Source of the DNA: Artemia franciscana
Lineage: Eukaryota > Arthropoda > Branchiopoda > Anostraca > Artemiidae
Length of the DNA stretch: 64,000 nucleotides
Assembly (NCBI RefSeq): GCF_032884065.1
Contig: NC_088872.1
Coordinates: forward strand, 806,001 to 870,000
Direction of reading: 5' to 3'
The notes under the pieces are model-generated. The model was not told the origin of the DNA and did no database searches. It saw only the letters and a list, made by a program, of their open reading frames with translations. Numbering within the stretch: the stretch's first letter is position 1; every line of letters starts with the position of its first letter. Positions 46,697 through 59,597 of the stretch are shown here, piece by piece. Position numbers and translations under genes: made by a program.

Positions 46697-46855
46697 CTGG
46701 AGGATGGAGCATGAACTGACCAGCCAAAATCTGCAATTTTCAACTCGCCATACAATCCAAGTAGAAGATTCTCAGGCTTTATATCACGATGAATGACTTT
46801 TTTAGAATGGCAGTATTTCAAGGCGTCTGATATCTGTGCCATGTAGCCAGCAGAC
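46697..46855 (-). CDS. Aurora kinase exon: catalytic loop and DFG
   Basis: A 159-base exon with acceptor gatatttatag and donor gtgagaac. It encodes [19 protein letters not shown], then [14 protein letters not shown] (catalytic loop, with the catalytic Asp and Asn) and [14 protein letters not shown], the DFG motif in the exact Aurora-type [10 protein letters not shown] form. All catalytic residues are present. Phases are 2 on both sides and match the neighbouring exons. Confidence 0.97.
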
Positions 46856-47117
46856 CTATAAATATCAATAACCGATGACGTTAGGAAAAAGCATATATTC
46901 TCCAGGATGATAAAATAAAAGTTAACACAAAAAGAACCAGAATTCTAGAACAAAAAAAGAGATGTTATTCCGGAATAAGGCGATTTGGAGCTGGCTGTGT
47001 TGTTTAATAAGCTGTGTACTCATGTACACAAGCAGATGGGGGGGGCTTCATATAACCTTCCCATAATCTGGATTCCTTCATATTCTCCTTCTAGTATAAT
47101 TAGATATAAAAAAACAA

Positions 47118-48752
47118 GTTTTTTTTTAAATGAAAGTAGGGAGCGACATTAAAACTTAAAACGAACAGAAATTACTCCGTATGTGAAAGGGGCTTTTCCT
47201 CCTCAACGCTCCGCTCTTTACGCTAAGTTTTACTCTTTCTCTTAACTCTACTTCTTAAAACAGTAAAAAACATTAGCGTAAAGAGCGGGGCGTTGAGGAG
47301 GAAAAGCCCCTTTCACACCCGGAGTAATTTCTGTTCGTTTTAAGTTTTAATGTCGCTCCTTTGTTTCATTTAAAAAAAAACTTTTTTTATTTAATTTCTG
47401 TACGTTTTTAATTACTGCATGTTTTGATCTTGGTTCTCCGCACATAAATAATTAAAACGAAATTTCCATACTAATTTTTTTTGGCTAAATGGCTTTCTCA
47501 TAGTTTTAATCGGAAGATTTTGAGAAAAAAGGAGAGAGGGAGGAAGCCTAGTTGCCCTCCCATTTTTTGATTACTTAAAAAGGCAACTGGAACTTTTAAT
47601 TTTTTAACGAACATTTTCATTAGTAAAAAATATACGTAATTTACGAATTGACTTACGTAACGAACTTCTATATTCGTATGTTTTTATTGCGTATATGAGG
47701 GAGTTCACCCCTCGTCGATACCTCGCTCTTTACACTAAAGCTTAAATTCTGTCCCAATTCCTTAAGAATGACCCTCGAGTCACAAAGGCCGTAGAATAAA
47801 TAGTTGAAAATACTAAAAATACTTTAGAGTAAAGAGCGAGATATTATGAGGAGGCAAACCCCTCATATGCGCAATAATTTCTGCTCGTTTTAAGTTTTAA
47901 TGCTGCTCCTCACTTTCAGTAGAAAAAAATTTCTCATATTTATTTTTTCATTGTTTTTTATATAATGCTAAAAAATCCTGCGCCCCCTTCATTGAATGTC
48001 TCTTCCCCCATGAGAAGTTTATCCATGGAAAGATCCTCCCACGTAACCCTCCCCACCTCAACTCTCCATCCCAAACCAAAACACAGGTCAGATTTTGTAA
48101 CTTGCAACCCCTCCCAGGGGGACTGCGGGGGAGTAAGTCGTCCCCAAAGACATAGTTGTTAGTTTTTCGACTATGGTGAATAAAATTGCTATCTCAGAAT
48201 TTTGATCCGGTGACTTTGGGGAAAAAATGAGCGTGGGAGGGGGCCTAGGTGCCCTCCAATTTTTTTGGTCACTTAGAAAGGGCACTAGAACTTTTAATTT
48301 TTCCGTTAGAATGAGCCCTCTTGCGACATTCTAGGACCATGGGTCGATACGATCACCCCTGGGAAAAAAACAACAACAAATAAACACGCATCCGTGATTT
48401 ATCTTCTGGCAAATCAAATGCGAAATTCCACATTTTTGTAGATTGGAACTTGAAACTTCTACAACAAGGTTCTTTGATATGTTGAATCTGATGGTGTGAT
48501 TTTCGTTAAGATTGTATGACTTTTAGGGGGTGTTTTCCCCTATTTTCTAAAATGAGGCAAATTTTCTCATGCTCGTAACTTTTGATAGGTAAAACTAATC
48601 TTGATGAAAGCTATATATTTAAAATCAACATTAAAATGCAATTTTTTATGTAACTATTGGTATCAAAATTCTATTTTTTTAGAGTTTCGGTTACTATTGA
48701 GCCGGGTCGCTCCTTACAAAAGTTCGTTACCGCGAACTGTTTGATTTGTTGG
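47118..48752. mobile_element. Foldback-type repeat family, longest copy
   Basis: Starts with inverted arms (gggagcgacattaaaactta / taagttttaatgtcgctcc) around a loop tctcttaactctacttctta. Both arms carry the agagcggggcgttgaggagg block or its reverse. A second, weaker hairpin unit lies at 47690-47930. It continues to a shared right end, gtcgctccttac..gttcgttaccgcgaactgt, near 48750. Relatives lie at 54330-55560, 58545-58985, 60080-61150 and 63785 to the window end. It has no ORF of note. It lies in Aurora intron 2. Confidence 0.85.
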
Positions 48753-48759
48753 TTTGTTC

Positions 48760-49799
48760 CTTTTTTTTCAAATTCTGTCCCCCTAGCCCCGAAAATATTA
48801 CGTTTCTTTTCGAAATAAGTTCAGAGACATATTCCTCGCCCCAACCAAAACTAGAGACACTAGATTGTCCCTATCACTAGGCACAATCTACATTGAGGTC
48901 ACATGAGGAATGGATTGTAATTACACCGAATTTATAAACAAATATTATGCTTCTCTTCAAACTAAATTCTTACGTGCATTTCTACCCCCCCAATCTAAGT
49001 TAGAAACACCTCTCTTGGTGTTTCATCATGGTGTTTCGCCTCTCTTGGTGGATCATCATGTTAATGATATTTTAAAACCCGCAAATGCCAAATTTTCCCC
49101 GACAGCATCCGCCAACAGCACCCGTCATAACCCCCCGACAAATTACCTATTCCGTAGTCGATTCTCCCTTAGACCTCACTGCCCTTATTCTGCTTAAGCA
49201 AAAAAAATCCCCCTTTTTACCCCGATAAAACTGTTTACCGAAAGATAAAGACGGGCTTTCGTCCCCTACATAATAAGCATGTTAAATAAATGACATCCAC
49301 AGCCCTCCCTTTTTACCTTGCATAATGTTAACCCTTACATGTTAAGTGTCTAACTTACGAATTAAGTTATTTTTTTTAATTAAATTGTGTTTTGTAGGTT
49401 TTAGTGTAAGACTAAATTACCCTTGAGTATTTTTTTAATCTAACTTATTTGTTTTTAATTCTGCATGTTTTTTACTATTTTGAGATTTTTTTTTTAATGT
49501 TTTGACTACTATTTTCTTTACAGCAGTTTTGAATTCCTGGGAAAAAATGATTGAACTGATTGTCCCACGACTCCATCTTCAGTCTGTTCGTACCTGAAAA
49601 CTGAAATTTTGTATGGTTTTTCTTTTGGTTGTTATACAGCAATAGAATGAAACACACATTCTGTCTAGTTGGCCTGTTGAACAAATATAGGCTAGTTGGA
49701 ACATGTAAAAATTAAGCAATAAAAGGACATTTTAGAAAAATGTGGATTCCATTTATATGTCAATAGTCAACTAAAGGGATAAATATAACAGAACAGAAT
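48760..49799. other. Aurora intron 2, unassigned
   Basis: AT-rich, with a tandem phrase near 49010-49060 (cctctcttggtg twice). The 95-codon plus frame at 48910-49197 has no domain I recognise. Confidence 0.45.
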
Positions 49800-50230
49800 A
49801 GCTTAAATGGTCTTTCTAAAAATATATTTTTTTAATAAGTCAATTAGCTAATAATTTGAAGTTCTTAATCTTGAATAATGTTAATTATATTTGTATTACT
49901 TTATAGCTTAAAATTATGGAGGTGTTTGTCTTTTGCTATAGCAATCATGAAATTTATACTTTTAGAGCTCCATCATATGATGGAAGCTTTCTCCTTATTT
50001 TCTGCTCATTTTTCATACACATCCTTAATTTTTAAACTTTTGCTACCCGCGAGTATAATAAAAACTGGTTTATTATTCGAAGATATTTCTTATAAAAATT
50101 CAATTCAAGTTTTTACTATTTTTTTTAAGACGTATATGGTTGTGCAAATTTCCACTTAATTAATTAAAAGAATTAAATTCCATTTTCAGTGTCTTTGGTA
50201 CTTCAAGATAGAAATAAAAAAAAAATATTT
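49800..50230. mobile_element. Short version of the array-bearing element
   Basis: Matches the two ends of 32940-36040 joined together: taataatttgaagttcttaat and gtttgtcttttgctatagca on the left, aagacgtatatggttgt and cagtgtctttggtactt on the right. The ~2.7 kb tandem array is missing. Flanks differ, so it is an independent insertion. Confidence 0.7.
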
Positions 50231-50775
50231 TGAGAGAGTGAGACGATTTAATAGTAGGGGGAAAATTTTAAAAAAAGCGAGAAACTGCTTCCTGGGCTGA
50301 GCAACAAAAACGTACAAGTAATATGTTCGTATATTACACCCAAAAAATTATATTATTTTACATCCCAAAAACTTATGGTTACGTTTGTATTTGTCGCTTA
50401 AAATTAATAACAAAATTAGACGTGAATAATACTACAACTACTATCTCGAATAGTACAATCTCTATAGCACTAAAAAAAAACTTGTGCATCACCTATGCTT
50501 TTTCTTCTTCATCAAACTGTTTATCTGACTGATCTTCTGTTGGTTTACCAAAATAACATATGAGTAATTAGCTCTATATGTGATTAAGTAGTCTAATAGT
50601 ATTTGAGTAAGTCGCATCTCTTATTTATGAGTAAGAGCTGAAGTACAATTCAGGAGGATGCTTCATTCCCCCATAAAAAAAAAGTCTTAGAGCAGTCAAA
50701 ACATACACGACAAAATGTTCTCCATTCGAGGGGGCACAATGTCAACAAATGAAGGCAGTAAGAAAATTGACTTAC

Positions 50776-50910
50776 GTAGCTTCGTCAAAGCGCTTGTCTG
50801 GCTGACTCTGCAGGCTTTTGTACATCTCTCCATTAGCAGCATATTCTAGTATTAAATAGACCCTCTTTGTGTCGTAAAAATAACCATACATCCGCAGTAC
50901 ATTGGGGTGC
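50776..50910 (-). CDS. Aurora kinase exon: beta-4 to hinge and alpha-D
   Basis: A 135-base exon with acceptor acgtgtctag and donor gtaagtca. It encodes [20 protein letters not shown], then [14 protein letters not shown] (hinge and alpha-D) and DKRFDEA. Gly in MYGYF occupies the position that is Gly in vertebrate Aurora A and Asn in Aurora B, so this gene leans to the A type. It joins upstream through AG|G CAC (Arg-His). Confidence 0.95.
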
Positions 50911-51400
50911 CTAGACACGTATTCGATAAACATCAAAAAATTTGTTGACATACGAAAACAAGAATAAAAAAATAAAAACAAGATAGATACAAAATCTAAC
51001 AAACAATCAATAACAACTATGATGACAATATTATATTAATCTAATACAGGTTTTCCAAGCAAAACAACTAATCCTAAAAGGTAATTTAAGACCCTCACAG
51101 AGAGCAAACAGTAACTTAAAGTGTTTTTTTTCCATGTTCCAGTTTAAAAAAAAAAACAGAAAAACGGAAAAAACTTCAAAATCTTCTTATGCAAAACAAT
51201 AGATGATAGAAAATAAAATAATAATAAATACGTTACATTTTTGAATCCAGGATTAAAAGCTTCAATTGAAATCTTCCCAAAGCAATAATAATAATAATAT
51301 ATTGCTTAAACACATTTGATCAGTTTTCAAACAATTTGCTTTTTCATTTGATACTTGCAACAGTTCTGACTAAATGGGCTTATAGGCCAGCTAGATATTC
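50911..51400. other. Aurora intron 1, proximal part
   Basis: AT-rich, with an (ATA)n patch near 51285. No gene is seen. Confidence 0.5.
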
Positions 51401-51404
51401 AATT

Positions 51405-51600
51405 GGATATTATTCCGTATATGAAGGGTTCCCCCTCCTCAATGCCTTGGTCTTTACGCTAAAGTTTGACTGTTTGTCCCAATTTTTAAAAACAGCTACT
51501 GAATAGTCCCTGAAGCCATGCCAAAAACCGGCAACGCGCCACCGCCGATACAGTCGGCGGCAGCGCGCCGCAGGAAATTTTAAGCGCCGAATCATTTTCT
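51405..51600. repeat. Repeat-family piece with a GC-rich hairpin
   Basis: A minus-oriented fragment of the 47.1 kb family is fused to a GC-rich stretch containing CCGCCGA tacag TCGGCGG (51542-51560) between GCGC blocks. The GC-rich part is related, in reverse orientation, to 54190-54320. Confidence 0.7.
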
Positions 51601-52499
51601 TAAATTTTTGAGAGGCAAATATAATGCAAAATCTACTATCTGACTATACATGCAAACATTTAGGATCCTCTCTAAATGTTTTTAATCTACTTGTCAACTT
51701 TGAACTTTAGATTATCATTCACTTATTTCTGTGCTCTTTGCTACAACATTATATTTTCTAATTAAAATGAGTTTTGACAAGCCATGATACTCCTCGAATA
51801 CCATTTTTATAAATGGTTTACACAAAATGCAATATTGAAGCTATTACGCAATACGCATAAAAATGCAGCTATTACGCAATACGCAAAATGCAGCTATTCT
51901 ACAAAGGCCTGAAAGAGAGGTAGAAAACTTTTATAAGTAACAGTTAAAAATGTTTTTATTCATATGTACATGGAAGCATGTACAAAGTGGAAGATCTAAA
52001 CTTATATACAAATTCTCTGTCTTCCTAACAGCCTTCTCGAAAAAATTCAAATTTAAAATAACAATGAATTCCTTAAAATGTTCTGTGATTTAGATGAGGT
52101 TCTTGTTGCTGTTGTCCAGTTACCCATTGCGCAGGTCTCTCATAATCTACCTTCATAGTTATCAAGATATAAACAATGCAGGTCCCTAGAGCAGGGTTCG
52201 CCCACAAGATAGAATACAACATTTAGTATGATGCAAAGGATTATTCAATACAAAGGCCCTCTGGCCAGTGTTTTGTATAAAACTGGGAAACCTCGCCATG
52301 TCTAGATGATGAGGAATATGAACTGATGCGTGACCTTTTTGCTCTCTACTACCCAATTTTTCTACTACAGTTGAGGCTATTGAGGGAGAATTCCTTCCCA
52401 CCCCAAATGTTGCTCTGCTCTGGCAGGTCCTCCTAAAAGGCCACCTTAAGGAGAAGCCTAATGGTAGCAACTGTATTTTGCTTTTGAAAGAAAATGTGA

Positions 52500-53272
52500 A
52501 AAACATGAGATCATCCCAAGGGATGATCTCATGGTGACAGCTGCATTTTTGGACTTCGAAACATTCAAGATAAATGAAATTGACGGGCATCTGAACCATG
52601 CTGATGGCTCACTGACAAGAAGGGAATTCTTGTTCAAAATGATTAAGCCTCTAGTGCTGGCGGCTGACATAAGGTACTTTATAACATCTCCTGTGAGCCG
52701 CATTTGTCCAATCAACCCTCCAGGTTCCTCCACTTAAACTTGTGGTGAGCATTTTGGTGCAGTAGAAATTCTTTGTACGAAGAGGAGAGGGCCCCCCAAA
52801 AGCCTGAATTGGAGGCTGTAATCTCCGGTGCTGTTTCAGTGGATCAGCTACCCCGATCAGTCGTAGATTTTCTCAGAAGAGCAGCAACTCTAAATCTCTT
52901 CATGATCATACATGAAAAAAAACGAGACTGCTCGATCAAATAATGCGTCAGAACGACAATGCAAAACACGGTGAAAATGATGAGGTTCAGCGTCAAGTAG
53001 ACTTATATGGGGGCTTGTCAGCCCATGCCGGGAGATCGAAAGATCCTGCCCTAGTTGATGCAATCAATAGAACCATTGTCTTCTGGAAAAGATACTTTAA
53101 TCTGCTGCCATGGATTGCATCTTTGGCAAGAAAAGTTTTATCGTCGGTGGCAACAATTGCTGCAGCAGAAAGGGTTTTCAGGGGTGCAGGACTGATTGTT
53201 GCTGCTAAGCTCTTCACTGCGAAGTTCTATGTTGGCCCAACACCGTGTAAAAAAGCTTATTTTTATAAATGA
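52500..53272 (+). pseudogene. hAT-family transposase C-terminal fossil
   Basis: In the frame at 52943-53272, SLARKVLSSVATIAAAERVF followed by RGAGLIVAAK is the hAT dimerisation block (usually LARKxLxxxATSxxSERVFSxAG), preceded by FWKRYFNLLPW. The upstream open stretch (52531-52737, with RREFLFKMIKPLVLAADIRY) may belong to the same protein but I cannot prove it. Stops lie between the two parts. This is a different hAT lineage from the one at 1520-2085. Confidence 0.7.
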
Positions 53273-53279
53273 AACCGAT

Positions 53280-54180
53280 AGAGTTTATTTCTACCTAAGT
53301 GTTCTGAATTTTTCATTCTGGCTCCTTACACTGCCAGAGAATTGACAAAATAGGTAATTCGAATTAAAATCTGAAATTTAAAGCCAGAATTGAAAATTCA
53401 ATAATATATGATACTTTTATTTATAAGATATTGCCTCTTTTTATATAAAACTTTTCTTCACAAAATGTTCACTCTACGAATTACACTTAAAGAACGACAT
53501 GCTAAGTCTTCCAAAAACGGGCTATGTAGTTAAAAAAAAATAAATAAATCCTGTACGCTTAAGTAAACCTTCGATCGTTTGATATGCTTACCCACCATGT
53601 TCAAGATACGTCCACAGCCACAGTACCTTAATTGCTGAGATGGGAAGGATAATAAATAAGCTCTTTCATTCTCAAAGGAGTTCACTGAAATGTTTAATTT
53701 TAAAACTTTTATTATATCGCTTCTAAGTGAGAGGATTCAACTTGAGGCAATGAGAAATAATAGCTTCTGTAGCATAGAGAGTGAGGGGCTGAGGGGTAGG
53801 GTAGTCAAAGAAGTGGAATGTAGGTTGAAAGACCAGGAAATTCAGACATGAAGTAAGATATAAACTTCAGATTCCATCAAGGATTCATTAGCCATGGATT
53901 TATGGTTCATTTTTTTAATTCGAGCTTTGGAGCTTAATTTGAATTACATTTTTAATTACCTATTTTGTCGGATTAATTCAAATATCAGACAGTTTAAGGT
54001 CTCACTAACGATCATTTGGGTTAAAAGTATGTTTGTGAGAAGTTAAGATTGATATCTCGTCCTTATTTTGTCCGAAGTTTGGTCATGGTAATAAAGCTAA
54101 AACGGAATTGTGTACCGAATTCTAATAAAAATAGATACCAATTTAGTTTTCAAAACCTTTTAAAAGTGGCCAAAAAAATT
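53280..54180. other. Aurora intron 1, central part
   Basis: No gene or clear repeat is recognised. Confidence 0.5.
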
Positions 54181-54189
54181 CTAAAAATA

Positions 54190-55560
54190 GAAGAAACACC
54201 GATAAATTGACGGTGCGCCGCCGATAATTTTTTGGCGGAGCGCCGCTTAAAATTGTTCGTTGCCGCCGCCGGCATAATTGTGTCCGCCACCGCTAAATTT
54301 TATTTTGGCGCGACTTCGGGGCCTACTACTGAAACGTAGGGCTGTTTAATTAAAATAGGAAGCTTTTTTTTAAAGTGTTAATAGATTTAGCGTAAAGAGC
54401 AAGGTATTGAGGAGGGGGAGCAAGGTATTGATGTTGCTCCTTACTTTCAGTTAAAAAAACTTGTTTTTTCTATTTAATTCTTATGATAATACGATATGCC
54501 CGGTCCCATTACAGTCAAACTTGTGAATAAAATAAAACCAAAGAAGACCACAGCGCCAACCAAGTATCCCGCTTGTAAATTATCGAATTGAATGTTTTTC
54601 AACTCAACCTCTTCTATTCGATATCTTATCAAGCAAAGTTGTATCTGGGACACTAAAGTTTGAATTTTGTTCCAATGCTGTAAGAATGACCCCTGAATCA
54701 CAAAGGCCATTTATATTAGAATAAATATCTCTTTTGAAAGTAATAAAAAACTTAAGCATAAAGAACAAGGTATTGATGAGGAGCAGAACCCCCTCATCAA
54801 TACGCAATAATTTCTGTTCGTTTTAGATTTTAATGTTACTCTTTACATTCAGTTGAAAAAACTTGTTTTTATTTAATTTCTGATCTTTTTTAAACAATAC
54901 TGAGTAATACGGCACCGCCTTTATGAAAAATTCCCTTCTCCCATAAACAATTCCTCCATGAACATATCCTCCTACATAACCCCTTCCCTCAAACCCCCAC
55001 CCAACAGAAAAAAAAACCCTGAAAACGTCTGTATACTTTCCAATAGCCATTACTGTATTTAAACAATGGGCAAAGTTCATAACTTGTAGCCCTTCCCCTG
55101 GGGACTGTGGGGGATTAAGTTATCCTCAATGATATAGTTATTAGATTTTTTGACTATGATGAACACAATGGCTATCTCAAAATTTTTACCATGTGAAAAT
55201 TAAGTGTGGGATGGGATCTAGTTTTTCCCTCAGATTTTTTGGCCGCTTACAAAAGACACTAGAAATTTTAATTTCCGTTCGAATGAGCCCTCTCGCGATA
55301 TTCTAGGACCACTGGATCGATAAGATCACCCCTTAAAAAAACAACAAACAAACACGCATCTGTGATCCTTCCTCTGCCATAAAATATAACATTCCGATGA
55401 GTAACACTAAATTTAATTAAACTTATATATTTGAAATAAGCATAAACATCCAATTCTTTGGGTGTATCTATTGGTGCTAAAACTCCGTTTTTTAGAGTTT
55501 TGGTTACTACTGAACTGGGTCACTCCTTACTTACAGTTCGTTACCACAAACTGTTTGAAC
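54190..55560. mobile_element. GC-rich patch and foldback-family copy
   Basis: 54190-54320 is a GC-rich stretch (ttggcggagcgccgc, gccgccgccggc) in otherwise AT-rich DNA. Then two hairpin units of the 47.1 kb family (taaagagcaaggtattgagg at about 54384, a second near 54770) continue to the family's right end near 55560 (cactccttacttacagttcg, ccacaaactgtttga). Confidence 0.75.
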
Positions 55561-56219
55561 ACAACTTTTTGCTAACATACACCCAAAGTAAGGTCAAACA
55601 ATCTGCTCCGTGCAAGAATTTGTCATCAAAACCAGCAAATAAAAACTACCTTGTATTTTTAAGCAATAGCAGCCCTAGTATCAGGTCTCAGAACAAACTC
55701 ACCAGAGACCCCCTAAAAAATGCATACCAGATTAAGTAATATACTTTTAAAATGATAAAACTTTCAGAGCTTAAAGATCAAGTGGTGAACCTGCAGGCTG
55801 TAGAGGTCAGCTCAATATGTAAAAATCACAAGGTGTTGACAAAAACGGTCAGTGATTAATAATTTTGGCAAAAATAAAGTTAAAAATGCATTAGGACCAA
55901 AAAGAAGGTCAATTTGGCTACCCCATAAGCTGGCAAAGATCCTTCTTATCTCACTAATGAAGTTACAGACACCAGTGAAGTCTAGGCAATTGGTCTTTAA
56001 GTCCACAGGATGTTCTTTTCAATCATACCAGTATGCTTAACCAAATAAAAATACATATTGTCTATTAAAGAGAGGTGATGCCTTCTACCAAATTGCAATT
56101 CCCTAAAGAAAACTTTGGCCTATATACTTATTTTAGTACTTTTAACCCTCATTGCCTTATCTATGGAGATACGTTTCCTTTATACACCAATGGATAAGTA
56201 TTATCAAGTAATCCAATAC

Positions 56220-56414
56220 CTGAGATGGCTTTGGATTTCGATTTCACGTCGCAGTTGATGTTCACAGCTAGCTTTCTGCAACTGGGATTTGAACAAAACT
56301 TTCAGTGCTACAATGAATTTTGACTTCTTTTCACGGGCAAGGTAAACATTCCCAAACTTGCCCTTGCCAAGAGGTTTTCCAATATCAAAATTTTCAAGTG
56401 ACCATTTGCATTTC
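56220..56414 (-). CDS. Aurora kinase exon: N-lobe
   Basis: A 195-base exon with acceptor aaattttttctag-type and donor gtattgga. It encodes [20 protein letters not shown] (glycine-rich loop [11 protein letters not shown]), the VALKVLFK beta-3 Lys, and [15 protein letters not shown] (alpha-C Glu). It starts at the usual kinase-domain boundary, so the missing upstream exon(s) should encode the short, poorly conserved N-terminus and the start codon. I could not find them in 56415-64000 and they may lie beyond the window. The five exons total 304 codons. Known role of the family: Ser/Thr kinase of centrosome and spindle assembly. Confidence 0.96.
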
Positions 56415-58540
56415 CTAGAAAAAAATAATAATAATAATAAAACAACTAAAGCATGGTACTTGTAGGAGAAATGGGTGTACTCTTCAAAATGTAGTTATCT
56501 CACTTTTAATAAGTTTTTAAATTATTGAACCTTAGCACCCCCTAATTTTTCTTTTGATACTTTCAAAGATGAGGAATCCAGGTCACTGCTAAGAGTCAGG
56601 GGTACAATAGTAATAAGATCACAACCCTACCCTCATTAGGATAGGAGGGCTGGAATTGTGAAACTTAGCATCAGTGTAGTTATCAGATTGGATAGTTATT
56701 CCTGGACAATGTTGGCTAATGCAAGGACATGAACAATGGTATTGTATATCGTATTACATTATGTTGAACTTCGGAGTGTTTCTTTTTTTTTTCATTTTTT
56801 TTTCTAAAGTTGTATTTTGTTCATGAGCTTTGTTTGCAGGCTGTGTTCTGTGTTGCTATGGCCTGCAGGCTTTCTGCAATAAATATTATTTTATCACAGA
56901 ATTGACTAAATATATAGAAGAGTTATGGGAGGACCACCCTCCTTCTCTCTTAATCTTAAAAATCGTGAGCAATGCACCTTTTTTCAGAGGTGGTTAGATC
57001 TGGTTATAACTCATCATACTGTGTATACACCATAAACCTACTGACAACATAAACTTGAAGGCCAGTGAACTGTTTTGATGAATCATTTATTTGATGAGCT
57101 TAGCTTTGATGGAATATGACGAATCCGAGCAGAGCCATTCCTAGGGTTGGTGGCGCCTGGTAAAAAATGAATTACAGCACACCCTCCCGACTCAAATATA
57201 AGCGAAAAACCCAAATTAAAAAGTGCAGACACCAGCCATGGCGCCTGGAGCAGCTTGTCCTGGTTTCCATGCCCCTTTTGGACAGCTCAAGATCCTAGCT
57301 CATCAAACTACAAAGAACTTATATCTTAGATGACTAGAAATCGACTTAAAGCTCTAAAGGGATTGGAATCCGACCTAGGAATTTACAATAGTTTTCAAGG
57401 GTATTTGTGTTTTCCAACCTTTTTCTGAGGCAAGGATCAGTTAATATTAAAGCTTTAACATATGCTAGGGTTTCCAAATATGAAATAGAGAGACAGAGCA
57501 AAAATAATTAAATTGTCCTAGTCGAAAAACTTATCTCTTTTTCCACGCTTTGAAGCATTAGCATCAAATTTCATTGCCTAAACCGACCCTGAAAGAACAA
57601 AATTTCATGTACGGAGACTATGAGCCGAGCACGGAGTATGAGAGCATGAACAGATAACATGGAGTAAAAAAAAAACATTATAAATACAAAAAGAAAAAAC
57701 TAAATAAAATTGCTAACTATAAATCAAATGCAATGTAGGACAAAGCTAAAATATCAGATAGTGTCAATATTTTTTTAAGGCTACATATTATGTTCTACAT
57801 TGTGTCCATAGAGAAAAAATAGAAAGTAGTTAAGCTTCTTCAGCAGCCACTAAGATACAGGAAGTATGGAATAATGAAGACAGAGTTGTGGCAGTCCATG
57901 AGTGCTATGAGGCGATGTACTTTCTAGAGGCACATCAACAAAATGTTTTAATTTAAGTAAATATAGGCTGTCCTACAGCAGGGTTTGGCAGCTTTCTTTG
58001 ACTACAAGTGAAAATTAGCCAAAATACAAGTATTAAAAAAATATATGAGTCAGTGACATTTCCATTTTAAACAGGTTCATTAACCACAATACCAATCACA
58101 TTAGCAGATGACAAACCATTTTTAAGCTGTTTGTCAATATTTTTGGCCATAGCTTCAATACAATGATGATCTGTTGTAGCTGATAAGAGCATTTTTTTTA
58201 ACTTTCTTATTTATTACTTTTTCTTTTTCAAAGTCATTAAATACATGTTGGAACAATTCATTAATTTTTTTTTTTTAAACTTGCTGTCAGTAAATAGCTT
58301 TCTTTAGGTACAAATGTCAAGAGCAGTAACGAAGCTGGCAGATATAGCATGATTGTTACTGGTAGTAATTCTACTTAAATTTACCTTCATTTGTCATTTC
58401 CTTTATTTTGAGCAAAGTATTGCTCAGTATTAAGTCCTGACTTTCGTCTATTAACCTTAGACTTTCGTCTCGGAGTCTCGGATGGCAAAAAAGGGCGTCA
58501 ACGACGCCTCTCCACTCGCCTTAAAGCGGCGCTGCATTGA
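56415..58540. other. 5' flank or first intron of Aurora, no exon identified
   Basis: AT-rich. A minus-strand open scrap at about 58080-58190 could be a decayed hAT piece but is too weak to call. There is no convincing start exon ending in the required phase. Confidence 0.45.
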
Positions 58541-58544
58541 TGAC

Positions 58545-58985
58545 GTCTCCCCATTCGGGAAGTTTATGACTCTTTCTCTTAACTCTACTTTTTAAAATAG
58601 TAAAAAACTCTTTCTCTTAACTCTACTTTTTAAAGCAGTAAAAAAGTTTAGCGTAAAGAGCGGGGCGTTGAGGAGGAAAAGCCCCTTTCATATACAGAGT
58701 AATTTCTGTTCGTTTTAAGTTTTAATGTTGCTCCTTACTTTCAGTTAAAAAAAAAACTTGTTTTTTTTATTTTATTTCTGAACGTTTTTGAATTATGCAT
58801 GTTTTGATTTTGGCTCTCTGCACATAAATAATGAAAGCGAAATTTGCATATTAATTTCGTTTGGCTAAATGGCTTTCTCATAGTTTTAATCAGAAGATTT
58901 TGAGAAAAATGAGCGGAGGAGGAGGCTAGTTGCCATCCAATTTTTTGATTACTTAAAAAGGCAACAAGAACTTTTAGAACTCCTC
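58545..58985. mobile_element. Foldback-family copy (partial)
   Basis: A loop sequence is duplicated (ctctttctcttaactctact twice, 58570 and 58610). The right arm follows (gcgtaaagagcggggcgttg, 58651) and then the shared body up to aacttttaga. The left arm is missing. Confidence 0.8.
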
Positions 58986-59597
58986 CCTCAAACAGTTCCA
59001 GTCGTTAATGAATCTTTGGCTAAAAAATTTAGCCTTTCTCTAGTTGAATCTGATTTGAAATAGCTCCTAAATTTGCCTTTCTTTAGGTAACCGATTAAAG
59101 AGCTTGTTTGTTATGGTCAACATATTTACCACTGTATGCCACTTTTGTAAGAAGCACCAACAAGGCAGGTTCTGAAGTCATGAACCAGTCTTATAATTGC
59201 ATTATACAGCTTCAATTGTGCTGCCACTCTGTTGGTAAGCAGACTTGGGTGGGTTGAGTAAACTCCACAATCTAAAATTTTACCGATTATCCATAGGAGC
59301 TTCTTCAGATATAGTTCTACAAAATTATGGATGAGAGACTTTTTGCTACCTTGGACAGTACCATAAATGGGTTAGGGGAATGATACTTTCTAACTGTTTC
59401 CGAAGCTTAAACTATGCCCTGGGAATTTCTTTTGAAATATCAGCCTCCCACCCCCACCAAAGGGTTAAATAAAATTCTGAAAGTTCTTAAGCCGAACTGG
59501 CCAGACATGACAATAAACTACAAAGAGAGATAAAACTCCACAAAAAAAAAACTCAAACGAGACTGCGGCCAGTAGAGAGGACAGACTAAAATAATGC

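Noticed and set aside
52186..52733. Minus-strand ORFs of 137 and 91 codons
   Set aside because: They are antisense to the hAT-bearing region, overlap each other in different frames, and have no recognisable domain.
58080..58190. Possible hAT transposase scrap on the minus strand
   Set aside because: Only a short, weak resemblance; not enough to support a call.
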